Assembly: GCA_902538885.1 (NCBI GenBank)
Contig: CACBGU010000003.1
Span: 34,752 to 98,751 of the forward strand
Direction of reading: 5' to 3'
DNA: 64,000 nt
From: an uncultured Pelagibacteraceae bacterium
Lineage (GTDB): Bacteria; Pseudomonadota; Alphaproteobacteria; Pelagibacterales; Pelagibacteraceae
In this document: positions 46,010 to 55,234 of the stretch, one piece after another
Numbering within the stretch: position 1 is the first letter of the stretch
How the letters are laid out: the number at the start of each line of letters is the position of its first letter
Notes under the pieces: generated by a model
The model's input: the letters and a program-made list of their open reading frames with translations, nothing else
Database searches by the model: none
What the model was told of the DNA's origin: nothing
Translations under genes and position numbers: made by a program

Positions 46010-47634
46010 TATAATTTACTTATCTCCCACTTAATTATCTGTTCTTTTTCATTATTTATACCTGAGATAAAAATATTTTGGTTTTCTTTATATGAATTTT
46101 TATTACCGAAATATAAACCATTATCAATATCAATTTCAAAGTTATCACAACTAAATTTCCAACCTTCATCATCTAATTCAATTAGTATAGATTTATTATC
46201 TTGTGTTTTCATCACTTTTGAGTTTGGATCTAGATGAAATCTAATATCAAATTTAATTTCTCTATTTGAATTTTTTCTAAATAACTTATCATAGCCAATA
46301 AATTTCATTTGTTCTGGGTAGAACTCAATTTCTCTCTCATAAATGGTTCCAAATTTAATTAAATATCCATCATGTGTACCTGATATTTTCCAATAATTAT
46401 TTTCAAAAACTACATTTTTTTTTGATATTTTTAGTCCTTTATCAGTAATCAAATTTTGTTGATGCTTAACAAAATTACAAGAAGAATAATCCTCAATTGT
46501 TAAAGCACAATGAAGAGATGTGCTTCTTGATAATTTATTAAATTTATTATTTCTATCTGAGTAATAACCAGCATTTGAAATTAATTTTTTATCATTTGAA
46601 AAAATTTCAAATGATAAAGCTCCTGCTTGATAGTCGTTGGAAAAAGTTTTATTAGGACTAGAACCTATGTCAGCAGCGAGAATTATTTTTTTATTTTTAA
46701 GAATTGCATATCCACCAAGTTCATTAATTTGGTTTTTGAAAGTATAACCAAACCTTTTTAAATATTGATCAAATTCTTTATTTTCAGAGGAAAAATTACC
46801 ATTAAAAAAAATATCTTGCTTTATATTTTGCCAAACAAAAGCATAACTTGATCCTAAATAATAAATGGTCTCATCAATATACTCAGGAATTAAACTTTGA
46901 GATTCTTTAAACCACTCCCTAATAATTATAAAATATTTTAAATAAAATATAAGTTGTCGAATATTTCTTGATTTTGGAAAGCCTTGATTATCAATTGAGG
47001 ATTTAATAATATTTTTTAATAAATTCAATCCATTTAAAAGATATTGTTTTTCATTTTTGTAAGCTAATCCAGTTAAAATTATTGCAGCGCACCCAATCAA
47101 CTTATTTTCTACTTCTTTTGAGTTTTTGATTTCATTTAATAAATGATTAGTTTGTTTTTGAATCATATGATCAAAAGTAGATCTGTATGCTTGGTCGCTG
47201 TCCTCGTAAGTAAGTTGATGATTTGATAACCATGAAATAATTCTTTTTGCTGTCAAATCAAACTCCCAGCTTTTTTTTTGAAATTTATTGTTATTTGAAA
47301 TCCAATTTTTAATGACAGTTTGTGTAGTTTTTTTTGAGGATTTTAAATCTAAGCTGAAAAACCAAAAAAAATTATTTAATTTTTCGTAATCTTTAGGATT
47401 TAAATTATTTTGCCAAATTGACTCAATAGCAAAATCTTCAATTTTATATTTTTTATTTTGATATTTAATTATAGATGAAAGTAAGTGAGGACTAGGTTTG
47501 TATTCAAAACTATTTTCAAAAGTTTTTGATATTTTTTTTTCGTAAAAATTTGAATTTTGATAAATTGATTTAAAGCTATCTTTTACATTAAAATAAAATT
47601 GACCTAAAATGCCTAAGGAACTTGTGTTAATCAT
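46009..47634 (-). CDS. Heparinase II/III-like family protein
   Basis: 541 aa. An alpha-helical toroid N-terminal half (WIWS/RIISWLSNHQLTYED...; NHLLNEIKNSKEVENKLIGCAAIILTGLAY) and a beta-sandwich C-terminal half starting near GGYAILKNKKIILAADIGSS, with SLHCALTIED and KISGTHDGY, the Hepar_II_III pattern. No signal peptide, so a cytosolic role rather than secreted polysaccharide lyase is likely. The purH/heparinase-like pairing is conserved in Alphaproteobacteria and its role there is unclear. Confidence 0.85.
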   Translation of the reverse strand: MINTSSLGILGQFYFNVKDSFKSIYQNSNFYEKKISKTFENSFEYKPSPHLLSSIIKYQNKKYKIEDFAIESIWQNNLNPKDYEKLNNFFWFFSLDLKSSKKTTQTVIKNWISNNNKFQKKSWEFDLTAKRIISWLSNHQLTYEDSDQAYRSTFDHMIQKQTNHLLNEIKNSKEVENKLIGCAAIILTGLAYKNEKQYLLNGLNLLKNIIKSSIDNQGFPKSRNIRQLIFYLKYFIIIREWFKESQSLIPEYIDETIYYLGSSYAFVWQNIKQDIFFNGNFSSENKEFDQYLKRFGYTFKNQINELGGYAILKNKKIILAADIGSSPNKTFSNDYQAGALSFEIFSNDKKLISNAGYYSDRNNKFNKLSRSTSLHCALTIEDYSSCNFVKHQQNLITDKGLKISKKNVVFENNYWKISGTHDGYLIKFGTIYEREIEFYPEQMKFIGYDKLFRKNSNREIKFDIRFHLDPNSKVMKTQDNKSILIELDDEGWKFSCDNFEIDIDNGLYFGNKNSYKENQNIFISGINNEKEQIIKWEISKL

Positions 47635-47638
47635 TAAC

Positions 47639-48298
47639 TTATTTTAATTTTAATAAATTAATATTTTTTTTAATATCTCCATCATTACTTTTGAATACCG
47701 TAGTACCAGATACAAGAATGTTAGCGCCGGCATCAATTGCACTTTTGCAGTTATCAAAATTGATTCCACCATCAATTTCAATGTCAAAATCTAACTTCTT
47801 TTGCTCTCTTATTTTTATTAATTCTTTAATTTTATCTAAAACTTCTGGCATAAATTTTTGCCCTCCAAATCCAGGATTTACACTCATAATTAGGACTAAA
47901 TCTATTTGATCTAATAAATCTAATATTAAATCAATTTTAGATTCAGGATTAAGCGAAACTCCAACTTTTTTATTTTTTTCTTTTATTTTTTTAATTGAAT
48001 TTTCTAAATTATCGGTTGCCTCAGGATGAATAGTAATAATATCTGCTCCTGCATCAGCATAAGCATCTATATATTTATGCACTGGTGATATCATCAAGTG
48101 TACATCAAATTTTAATGAACAATGCTTTCTAAGAGCTTTAATTACAGGAGGACCTATTGTTAAGTTAGGAACAAAATGACCATCCATTACATCTACATGA
48201 ATCATATCAGCCCCACCTGCTTCAAGTCTTTTTATTTCTGAGCCTAACTGACTGAAGTCAGCTGATAAAATTGATGGAGAAATTTGTATATTTTTCAT
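47639..48298 (-). CDS. rpe: Ribulose-phosphate 3-epimerase
   Basis: 219 aa TIM barrel interconverting ribulose-5-P and xylulose-5-P. Metal/catalytic motifs: SPSILSADFSQLG, HVDVMDGHFVPNLTIGP (about residues 34-50), VHLMISPVHKYID, MSVNPGFGGQKFMPEVLDKI and EIDGGINFDNC, all canonical. Part of the purH-heparinase-rpe leftward run. Confidence 0.97.
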   Translation of the reverse strand: MKNIQISPSILSADFSQLGSEIKRLEAGGADMIHVDVMDGHFVPNLTIGPPVIKALRKHCSLKFDVHLMISPVHKYIDAYADAGADIITIHPEATDNLENSIKKIKEKNKKVGVSLNPESKIDLILDLLDQIDLVLIMSVNPGFGGQKFMPEVLDKIKELIKIREQKKLDFDIEIDGGINFDNCKSAIDAGANILVSGTTVFKSNDGDIKKNINLLKLK

Positions 48299-48326
48299 TG
48301 ATTACTAGATTAACTAGTATCAATTT

Positions 48327-48683
48327 TTAAAATCTAAATGAATTAAAAAATTGATAAATTTGTCTAGAAATTTCACTCTCGAGAGGAAATGATAACATTC
48401 CCATGACTGAATAACCTAAGATCCAAGGCATCAGATAAAATCTGATCATGTAGAAAAACCAAGCAACATATAAAGGCACTAATGGCCCAATAATAAAAGA
48501 TGGAGTTATTGGTTTAAATAATTTTATTAAAGGATTGGTGTATTTTACAAATACTCTCATGAAAAAGAATTGAGAATCTTCTCTTTGAAAAATATTCATT
48601 GCCACCCTTCCAATCAGAGTCCACATTATTACTCCAAGTACATAATCTATAAAATAAACTAAAGGATGAAAATTTGCTGACAT
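48327..48683 (-). CDS. Small integral membrane protein, YggT-like
   Basis: 118 aa with about three hydrophobic segments (VYFIDYVLGVIMWTLIGRVAMNIF; IIGPLVPLYVAWFFYMIRFYLMPWILG). The stretch KYTNPLIKLFKPITPSFIIGPLVPLYV recalls the YggT repeat, but with a single copy and weak similarity. Unknown function. Located 28 bases upstream of rpe in the same direction; 68 bases downstream of the symporter, across its terminator. Confidence 0.6.
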   Translation of the reverse strand: MSANFHPLVYFIDYVLGVIMWTLIGRVAMNIFQREDSQFFFMRVFVKYTNPLIKLFKPITPSFIIGPLVPLYVAWFFYMIRFYLMPWILGYSVMGMLSFPLESEISRQIYQFFNSFRF

Positions 48684-48715
48684 TCAAAATTTATATTGGA
48701 AAATGTATTGAAATA

Positions 48716-48741
48716 AAAGGGGCGAAATTAATCGCCCCTTT
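48716..48741 (-). terminator. Rho-independent terminator of the symporter operon
   Basis: AAAGGGGCGA-AATTAA-TCGCCCCTTT, perfect 10-bp stem and 6-base loop. On the minus strand it follows the symporter stop and runs into TTTTATTT. Confidence 0.9.
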
Positions 48742-48751
48742 AAAAGATTAT

Positions 48752-50566
48752 TTAGTGTGATTTACCAAGAATTGTTTTACCACTTGGTACACGTACTTCA
48801 TCAACCATTTTTTGAGTAGCTTTATCTGGTTCTGCAGTCATTAAACTAACTACTACCATTAAAACTAAACTAACAGCTGATCCGAAGATACCAAATGTTA
48901 ACTGAGTAATTCCTAAGAATCCACTTCCACCAGTTCGTACCCAAACTAAGTACCAAGCACCGGCGATTAGACCTCCTAGCATACCAGCAATCGCACCTTG
49001 TCTATTAGCTCTCTTCCACCATACACCAAGTACAAGTGGGAAGAACAATCCAGACATCGCAAAATCAAAAGCCCATATAACCGAACCTAAGATTCCTTGA
49101 ATCTCCATTGCTGCAATAGTTGCTCCAGCAAAACCAATTACTACAAGTAATACCCTTGCAACAAGTAGTCGTTTTGCAGTTTCCGCTTTTGGATCAATGA
49201 TCTTATAGTAAACATCATGTGATATAGCGTTTGCAATCGCTAGAATCAAACCATCTGCAGTAGACATGGCAGCTGCCATACCTCCAGCAGCAACTAGACC
49301 TGAAATTACATAAGGTAATCCAGCTATCTCTGGTGTTGCTAATACAACGGCTTTACCACCCATGAAGAACTCATTTAATTCAACAGTTCCATTTCCGTTA
49401 AAGTCGCTGATAAACAATAGGTTTGCTTGGTTCCAGTTTTGGTACCAATCTATCGCTTCCACTTCTGCAAATGTCTTACCGATAATACCAGTTGGTAAAT
49501 TCGGGTCGATCAATGATAACTTAGATAATGTAGCTAACATTGGAGCAGAAGAGTAAAGTAGGAAGATAAAGAATAATGACCAACCTACTGATTTTCTAGC
49601 TGCTTTTACACTTGGAGTAGTAAAGTATCTCATCATCACGTGCGGTAATGAAGCTGTTCCCATCATCATCGCTAATGCTAATGAAATAAATGCCCAAGGT
49701 GTAGCGTTAACTGCAGAGTGAGCTTTAGTTATTCCTGCTAAGCCTTTAGGTACGTTTGCTAGATCCGCAGCAGAATTTTTAACAAATCCATACTGTTGTT
49801 CTAACTCAGCAATTCTAGCTACTTCATCAGCTAACATAAAGTGAGGAAAGAAACCTGCGCCTATTTTGTTACTGATCCAGAATACTGGAAGTAAGTAAGC
49901 TATAATTAGTACGATATATTGTGCAACCTGTGTCCAAGTTACCCCTCTCATACCACCTAACATCGAACATAATAAGATACTTATTAGTCCAATATAAACT
50001 GCGTATTGGAATGGGATATCTAGTGCAACAGATGCAATAGTACCTGTAGCGTTAATTTGTGCAGTCACATAAGTAAATGAAGCAACAGTTAAAACTACCA
50101 CTGCGCTAAATCTAGCTAAATTACCACCGTATCTAGTACCTATAAAATCTGGAACTGTATAACAGCCAAATTTTCTTAAGTATGGTGCTAATAAAGATGC
50201 AACAAGCACGTAACCACCAGTCCAACCTACAAGTAGCGCCATATATCCGTAACCTTTAAAGTAAATACCACCTGCCATTGCAACGAATGAAGCACCAGAC
50301 ATCCAGTCTGCTGCAGTCGCCATTCCGTTGAAGACTGTTGGTACTTGCCTTCCAGCTACGTAATACGCATCTGCTTGGGCTGTACGTGATAGGTAACCAA
50401 TTAATGCATAGATGAATACAGTAAATGCAACGAAAGCAATACCTATTGCTTTTGCAGACATACCCATCTGTTCAGCAATTGCCATGATGATTATGAAACC
50501 TATAAATCCTCCTGTATAGATCCCGTAAACTCTAGGCAAGTTGTCTATAAAATTACCTTTAATCAT
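48752..50566 (-). CDS. Sodium:solute symporter, large subunit (VC_2705/ActP-like)
   Basis: 604 aa SSS-family transporter with about 13 membrane spans. YYVAGRQVPTVFNGMATAADWMSGASFVAMAGGIYFKGYGY is the typical substrate/Na region, and GGMAAAMSTADGLILAIANAISHDVY is the SSS signature. It matches the TIGR03648 class that pairs with a DUF4212 small subunit and is related to acetate permease ActP. Codon use is visibly richer in GC than neighbours, as in the porin, implying high expression. Proximity to acs supports acetate or another short organic acid as substrate. Confidence 0.92.
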   Translation of the reverse strand: MIKGNFIDNLPRVYGIYTGGFIGFIIIMAIAEQMGMSAKAIGIAFVAFTVFIYALIGYLSRTAQADAYYVAGRQVPTVFNGMATAADWMSGASFVAMAGGIYFKGYGYMALLVGWTGGYVLVASLLAPYLRKFGCYTVPDFIGTRYGGNLARFSAVVVLTVASFTYVTAQINATGTIASVALDIPFQYAVYIGLISILLCSMLGGMRGVTWTQVAQYIVLIIAYLLPVFWISNKIGAGFFPHFMLADEVARIAELEQQYGFVKNSAADLANVPKGLAGITKAHSAVNATPWAFISLALAMMMGTASLPHVMMRYFTTPSVKAARKSVGWSLFFIFLLYSSAPMLATLSKLSLIDPNLPTGIIGKTFAEVEAIDWYQNWNQANLLFISDFNGNGTVELNEFFMGGKAVVLATPEIAGLPYVISGLVAAGGMAAAMSTADGLILAIANAISHDVYYKIIDPKAETAKRLLVARVLLVVIGFAGATIAAMEIQGILGSVIWAFDFAMSGLFFPLVLGVWWKRANRQGAIAGMLGGLIAGAWYLVWVRTGGSGFLGITQLTFGIFGSAVSLVLMVVVSLMTAEPDKATQKMVDEVRVPSGKTILGKSH

Positions 50567-50826
50567 TAGTCGTCCTCTCTTTCGCTAAAGCCGAACTCTT
50601 CATCGATTTTTTCTTGCCTATTCGCAAACCAGAAAATTAGGATTACGAAAGCGCCAAGAGATCCCTGACATGTAAACCAATATGTCCATGGATAACCGAA
50701 AGGTCCTGTGACCTCGTTCATTTCAGCTCCAAAGAGAAAGATGCCAATTGAGAAAACAAACCAAATTGCCAATGTTATAAATAACAATGACCTAGTTTTT
50801 TCCCAGTGTTTTTGTTGATTTGACAT
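50566..50826 (-). CDS. DUF4212 sodium:solute symporter small subunit
   Basis: 86 aa with two membrane spans (LLFITLAIWFVFSIGIFLFG; YWFTCQGSLGAFVILIFWFANRQEKIDEEFG). Matches the TIGR03647/DUF4212 small subunit always found upstream of the TIGR03648 transporter. Its stop overlaps the large-subunit start by one base. A strong GAGAGG ribosome-binding site precedes the ATG, and that site can pair with an upstream complement. Confidence 0.92.
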   Translation of the reverse strand: MSNQQKHWEKTRSLLFITLAIWFVFSIGIFLFGAEMNEVTGPFGYPWTYWFTCQGSLGAFVILIFWFANRQEKIDEEFGFSEREDD

Positions 50827-50830
50827 TTAT

Positions 50831-50880
50831 ACCTCTCTATTTAGTTATAACTGGGTAAAACCATAACCATTATGAGAGGT
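50831..50880 (-). promoter_or_regulatory. Candidate Shine-Dalgarno-sequestering leader hairpin
   Basis: On the minus-strand transcript ACCTCTC (50880-50874) is exactly complementary to GAGAGGT (50837-50831), which contains the ribosome-binding site 4 bases before the DUF4212 ATG. Inside lie two further nested helices, GTTAT/ATAAC (50867-50863 with 50848-50844) and GGT/ACC closing a 3-base loop. This could be a riboswitch-like, protein-bound or temperature-sensitive translational switch; no known class is recognised. Confidence 0.5.
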
Positions 50881-50961
50881 TTGAAAACCCTTAAAATTGA
50901 TCATATTAGGTACTTATTTACTTACTTTTTTAAGATATAATTGGCGCAGTCAATAAAAATC

Positions 50962-51585
50962 ATGGCAAAATACAAATTAACTTGGAGAGATTTAAAACTT
51001 GAAGATTTAAAAACATATTTGTTCGCTATGTTTAAGGTGTTCATTCCAAAGAAAAAAATTAAAAATTTAGATGAATTAGAACGCTTTATTCAAACTAAAT
51101 CTGCTTGGGTCACTCAAGTTACTTTATATAATTATTTAAAAACTCGTATGGGAACAAGATATGTTCTTCATTTTGATAATGATGTGTTTATGTCCTCTGT
51201 TAATCTTGCGAAATGGAATATCTATTCCGTCTCATTACAAGATTTAACATTTTATACATTTTCAAATTTAAAAGTAAATTTTAATTTTCAAGATATAGAA
51301 AAAGCAAGAGAGATTTTTAATAAAATATTAGATGATGAGATCTCAAATAAGATGCCTTTAGATATTATAGAGGAAGCTAGAAAAAATTTTGATGAAAGAT
51401 TAGAGAAAATTAATTGGGATATTTATTATCAAGACTTGCCTTTTAATCCTAGTGCACTTTCATTATATAAGTGGGCTCCTATAGCTGAAGAATTAAAAAC
51501 TTTAGATCGGAAGATTGTTTTAAACTCTATGATTTTAAAGTGGGATGTTATTAAACAAGAGTTTAATGATTTAATTCAGTTTTAA
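50962..51585 (+). CDS. Conserved hypothetical alphaproteobacterial protein
   Basis: 207 aa from ATG 50962 ([17 protein letters not shown]); the tracked TTG at 50941 would add seven codons without support. No signal peptide, membrane span or catalytic motif. Notable segments are [47 protein letters not shown] and [25 protein letters not shown], which look like a strongly conserved core. I do not recognise a named domain. Divergent from the symporter operon and convergent with acs (4-base overlap). Confidence 0.75.
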   Translation: MAKYKLTWRDLKLEDLKTYLFAMFKVFIPKKKIKNLDELERFIQTKSAWVTQVTLYNYLKTRMGTRYVLHFDNDVFMSSVNLAKWNIYSVSLQDLTFYTFSNLKVNFNFQDIEKAREIFNKILDDEISNKMPLDIIEEARKNFDERLEKINWDIYYQDLPFNPSALSLYKWAPIAEELKTLDRKIVLNSMILKWDVIKQEFNDLIQF

Positions 51586-53678
51586 ATATTTTTTCTATTT
51601 TCAACTAAACTATCTACAACACTTGGGTCAGCTAGAGTTGTGGTATCACCTAATTGACCATGTTCATTTGCTGCAATTTTTCTTAAAATTCTTCTCATTA
51701 TTTTTCCAGATCTTGTTTTTGGAAGTCCTGGAGTGAAATGAATTAGATCTGGAGTTGCTAGAGGTCCTATTTGTTTTCTTACCCAAAGCTTAAGATCTCT
51801 CTCGAGTTCTCCAGTTTCGGTTTCTCCAGCATTTAAAGTAACATAACAATATAAACCATTACCTTTAATATCATGAGGGTAACCAACTACAGCGGCCTCA
51901 GCTACTTTTGGATGAGCAACAAATGCACTCTCGATTTCAGCTGTTCCAAGATTATGTCCTGAAACAATAATTACATCATCTACACGACCTGTGATCCAGT
52001 AATAACCATCTTTATCTCTTTTACATCCATCACCGGTAAAATATTTTCCGTTGAATTGAGAAAAATATGTATCGATAAATCTTTGATGATCTCCATATAC
52101 TGTTCTCATCTGGCCAGGCCAAGATTGAGCTATACAAAGTCTTCCTTCACCAGCACCTTTTATCTCTTTGCCGTTTTTATCAACAAGGACAGGCTTAATT
52201 CCGTAGAAAGGTTTTGTTGCAGAACCAGGTTTTAGAGGAATAGCCCCTGTTTGAGGAGCAATCATTATTCCTCCAGTTTCTGTCTGCCACCAAGTATCTA
52301 CAATTGGGCATTTAGAATTACCTACAGTTTTGTAATACCACATCCAAGCCTCTGGATTTATGGGTTCTCCCACCGTTCCTAAAAGCTTAAGTGATTTTCT
52401 AGAAGTTTTTTTAACAGGCTTATCTCCTTCACGCATCAAAGCTCTTATCGCAGTCGGAGCTGTATAGAAAGTATTTACTTTATATTTGTCAACTATCTGC
52501 CACCATCTAGAACTATCAGGATAATTTGGAATTCCTTCAAACATGATAGTAGTAGCACCATTCGCTAGGGGTCCATAAATAATATAACTATGTCCAGTTA
52601 CCCATCCAATATCTGCTGTACACCAATAAATATCTTTTGGTTTGTAGTTGAAAATATATTGATGGGTCATTGATGCGTAAACCATATAACCACCAGTCGT
52701 GTGAAGAACTCCTTTTGGTTTACCTGTAGAACCTGATGTATATAAAATAAACAAAGGATCTTCAGCGTTCATTTCCTCTGGTTCACAGTGACTAGGAACA
52801 TCATTAATTAAATCATGGTACCAAACATCTCTACTTTGATCCCAGTTGATATAATTACCTGTTCGTTTAACAACTATACATTTTTTGACGTTTGGACAAC
52901 TCATAAGAGCTTCATCAACAGTATCTTTAAGAGGAATCATTTTTCCACCTCTAACGCCTTCATCAGCGGTTATGATGTATTCAGACTCGCAATCATTAAC
53001 TCTTCCAGAAATAGAGTCTGCTGAAAAACCTCCAAAAATAATTGAATGCACCGCACCAATTCTTACACAAGCTAACATTAAAATTGCTAACTCTGGTATC
53101 ATTGTTAAATAAATTGTTACTCGATCTCCTTTTTTAATTCCTAATTTTTTTAAACCATTTGCTGCTTTTGAAACTTTTTGGTGAAGTTGTTTATAAGAAA
53201 TTTTTTGACTATCTTTTGGATCATCTCCTACCCAAATAATTGCAGTTTTATCTTTTTTATCTTTTAAATGTCTATCAATACAATTTGCTGAAGCATTTAA
53301 AGTACCATCTTCAAACCATTTAATTTTGACTTCTTTAGTACTGTATTTTACATCTTTAATTTTTTTATAAGGTTTGATCCAAGTAATTCTTTTTCCTTCT
53401 TTTCTCCAAAACTCATCATTACTCTTTATAGATTGAGAATATTTTTGTTGGTACTTACTTTTGTTTGCTAAGCTGCTTTTAATCCATTCTGGTTTTGTTT
53501 TAATAACAATTTCAGGAGGCGTATTTCCATTTTCTTTTATTGCTTTAGATCTTTTTTTTACCTTTTTAGAGGACTTTTTTCTGACTTTAGATCTTTTCTT
53601 AACTTTTTTTGAGGTTTTTTTTCTAACCTTTGTTCTTTTTTTTCTTACTTTGCTTTTTTTCTTTTTTTTCTTTGGCAT
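51582..53678 (-). CDS. acs: Acetyl-CoA synthetase with Lys/Arg-rich N-terminal extension
   Basis: 698 aa AMP-forming acetate:CoA ligase. ADEQ-type core motifs: [22 protein letters not shown] (P-loop), [55 protein letters not shown] and the C-terminal [20 protein letters not shown], whose Lys is the acetylation-regulated catalytic residue. The normal Acs N-terminus ([20 protein letters not shown]..) begins only at about residue 60. It is preceded by about 48 residues of tandem basic repeats ([19 protein letters not shown]). There is no alternative in-frame ATG before the core. Confidence 0.96.
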   Translation of the reverse strand: MPKKKKKKSKVRKKRTKVRKKTSKKVKKRSKVRKKSSKKVKKRSKAIKENGNTPPEIVIKTKPEWIKSSLANKSKYQQKYSQSIKSNDEFWRKEGKRITWIKPYKKIKDVKYSTKEVKIKWFEDGTLNASANCIDRHLKDKKDKTAIIWVGDDPKDSQKISYKQLHQKVSKAANGLKKLGIKKGDRVTIYLTMIPELAILMLACVRIGAVHSIIFGGFSADSISGRVNDCESEYIITADEGVRGGKMIPLKDTVDEALMSCPNVKKCIVVKRTGNYINWDQSRDVWYHDLINDVPSHCEPEEMNAEDPLFILYTSGSTGKPKGVLHTTGGYMVYASMTHQYIFNYKPKDIYWCTADIGWVTGHSYIIYGPLANGATTIMFEGIPNYPDSSRWWQIVDKYKVNTFYTAPTAIRALMREGDKPVKKTSRKSLKLLGTVGEPINPEAWMWYYKTVGNSKCPIVDTWWQTETGGIMIAPQTGAIPLKPGSATKPFYGIKPVLVDKNGKEIKGAGEGRLCIAQSWPGQMRTVYGDHQRFIDTYFSQFNGKYFTGDGCKRDKDGYYWITGRVDDVIIVSGHNLGTAEIESAFVAHPKVAEAAVVGYPHDIKGNGLYCYVTLNAGETETGELERDLKLWVRKQIGPLATPDLIHFTPGLPKTRSGKIMRRILRKIAANEHGQLGDTTTLADPSVVDSLVENRKNI

Positions 53679-53693
53679 GAGATAATTTTTTTT

Positions 53694-54107
53694 TTAAATC
53701 TTACTCATGTTATTTATAATTTTCCAGCTTTTATAATCAACTGGCATTACAGAAAGCCTACTTTGCTTTATCAGAGCTAAATGGCTTAAATCCTTATTTT
53801 TTTTAATATTTTCGAGCGTTATAGGCTTTGAAAATTTAGACTTAAATTGAACAGTAACCGCAACAAATCTCCCTGTCTTGTCTGTTTTATCTATATAAGA
53901 TTCTTTAATAACTTTTACTATTCCAACTATCTCTTTTCCTATGTTTGAATGATAAAAAAAACATAAATCTCCTTTCCTCATACTTTTTAAATTTTTTGCA
54001 GCTTGATAATTTCTGACACCATCCCAAGGTGCACCTTTAATCCCAGCTTTTTTTTGCTGATCAATCGACCAAACATCTGGTTCAGATTTCATTAACCAAT
54101 ATTGCAT
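53694..54107 (-). CDS. EVE domain protein
   Basis: 137 aa, a single EVE (PUA-like) domain: YWLMKSEPDVWSIDQ at the N-terminus, WDGVRNYQAAKNLKSMRKGDLCFFYHSN (about residues 28-55) and EIVGIVKVIKESYIDKTDKTGRFVAVTV. EVE domains bind modified bases in RNA or DNA. Alphaproteobacterial copies often sit beside tsaD, as here (one-base overlap). Confidence 0.95.
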   Translation of the reverse strand: MQYWLMKSEPDVWSIDQQKKAGIKGAPWDGVRNYQAAKNLKSMRKGDLCFFYHSNIGKEIVGIVKVIKESYIDKTDKTGRFVAVTVQFKSKFSKPITLENIKKNKDLSHLALIKQSRLSVMPVDYKSWKIINNMSKI

Positions 54108-55180
54108 TATAATTGAACTCCAGCACCTTTGAGAAAAGCTGCATCTTCATCTAAAGGCCATCTAGGTTTTGCTGGATAATCTAAATTATTAAATTGATTT
54201 ATTTTAAATTTTTCCAAACCTACCATTGCAATCATTGCTGCATTATCTCCACAAAACTCTATAGGAGGAAAAATACTTTTATAATTATTTTCTTCACATA
54301 GATTAATTAACATTGACCTAATTTTTTTATTTGCCGCAACCCCTCCAGCAACAACGAAAATTTTTTCATTTAATTTATTTATTTTTTCAAATTCAGTAAA
54401 GGCAATCTTAGTTTTTTTATATAAAATTTCCTCAATTGTTTTTTGAAAAGATGCTGCAAGATCATATTTATCTTGATCTGATTTAATTGTTTTGCTTATT
54501 TTCAATACAGCAGTTTTTAAACCTGCAAAAGAAAGATTGCATCCTCCTTTACTGAAAATTGGTTTTGGTAAATCATATTTTTCTGGATCACCTTTTTTAG
54601 CTAAAATTTCAATTTGAGGTCCACCTGGAAATTCTACTCCTAAAAGTTTTGCTGTTTTGTCAAATGCCTCACCTAATGCATCGTCAATAGTTGTTCCTAA
54701 TCTTTTATATTTTCCAAGATTTTGAACACTTAAATATTGTGAGTGCCCACCTGAAATCAAAAGAAGCAAATATGGATAATTTAAATTTGAATTTAGTTTT
54801 GGACTTAAAGCATGTCCCTCTAAATGATTAATAGCAATAAAAGGTTTATTCATTGCTGTTGCAAAAGCTTTACCAAAACTTAATCCAACTGATAGACAAA
54901 CAATTAATCCAGGACCAGCGGTAGAAGCAACCGCATCTATTTCTTCAATTTTTCTTCCACTCTCATCAATAGCTTTTTTGACAATCCAATCAATTTTTTC
55001 AATGTGTGAACGAGCTGCTAGTTCTGGAACTACACCACCAAACTCCTTATGAACCTCCACTTGACTAGAAACAATATTAGACAAAACTACTGGGAATCCT
55101 TCTTCATTTTCAGTTATTAAAGAAGCTGCAGTTTCATCACAGCTAGATTCTATTCCAAGAATTAAGGGTTTTTTGCTCAT
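54107..55180 (-). CDS. tsaD: tRNA N6-adenosine threonylcarbamoyltransferase TsaD
   Basis: 357 aa; transfers threonylcarbamoyl to A37 of ANN-decoding tRNAs. LGIESSCDETAASL (ASKHA phosphate loop), GGVVPELAARSHIEKID with metal His, NHLEGHALSP (His-x3-His metal site, about residues 114-123) and LLISGGHSQYL, all typical. Divergent from hemC across 54 bases. Confidence 0.97.
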   Translation of the reverse strand: MSKKPLILGIESSCDETAASLITENEEGFPVVLSNIVSSQVEVHKEFGGVVPELAARSHIEKIDWIVKKAIDESGRKIEEIDAVASTAGPGLIVCLSVGLSFGKAFATAMNKPFIAINHLEGHALSPKLNSNLNYPYLLLLISGGHSQYLSVQNLGKYKRLGTTIDDALGEAFDKTAKLLGVEFPGGPQIEILAKKGDPEKYDLPKPIFSKGGCNLSFAGLKTAVLKISKTIKSDQDKYDLAASFQKTIEEILYKKTKIAFTEFEKINKLNEKIFVVAGGVAANKKIRSMLINLCEENNYKSIFPPIEFCGDNAAMIAMVGLEKFKINQFNNLDYPAKPRWPLDEDAAFLKGAGVQL

Positions 55181-55234
55181 TAAAATAGTTTTTAATAATT
55201 GTACAATCTTAATACAAGTAAGAAATAAATTTTT

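Noticed and set aside
52815-53112. Two plus-strand ORFs (69 and 75 aa) inside acs
   Set aside because: Shadows of the acetyl-CoA synthetase core on the opposite strand.
53461-53685. 74-aa hydrophobic plus-strand ORF opposite the acs 5' end
   Set aside because: It is the antisense of the Lys-rich tail (AAG/AAA codons become CTT/TTT), so Leu/Phe-richness is an artefact.
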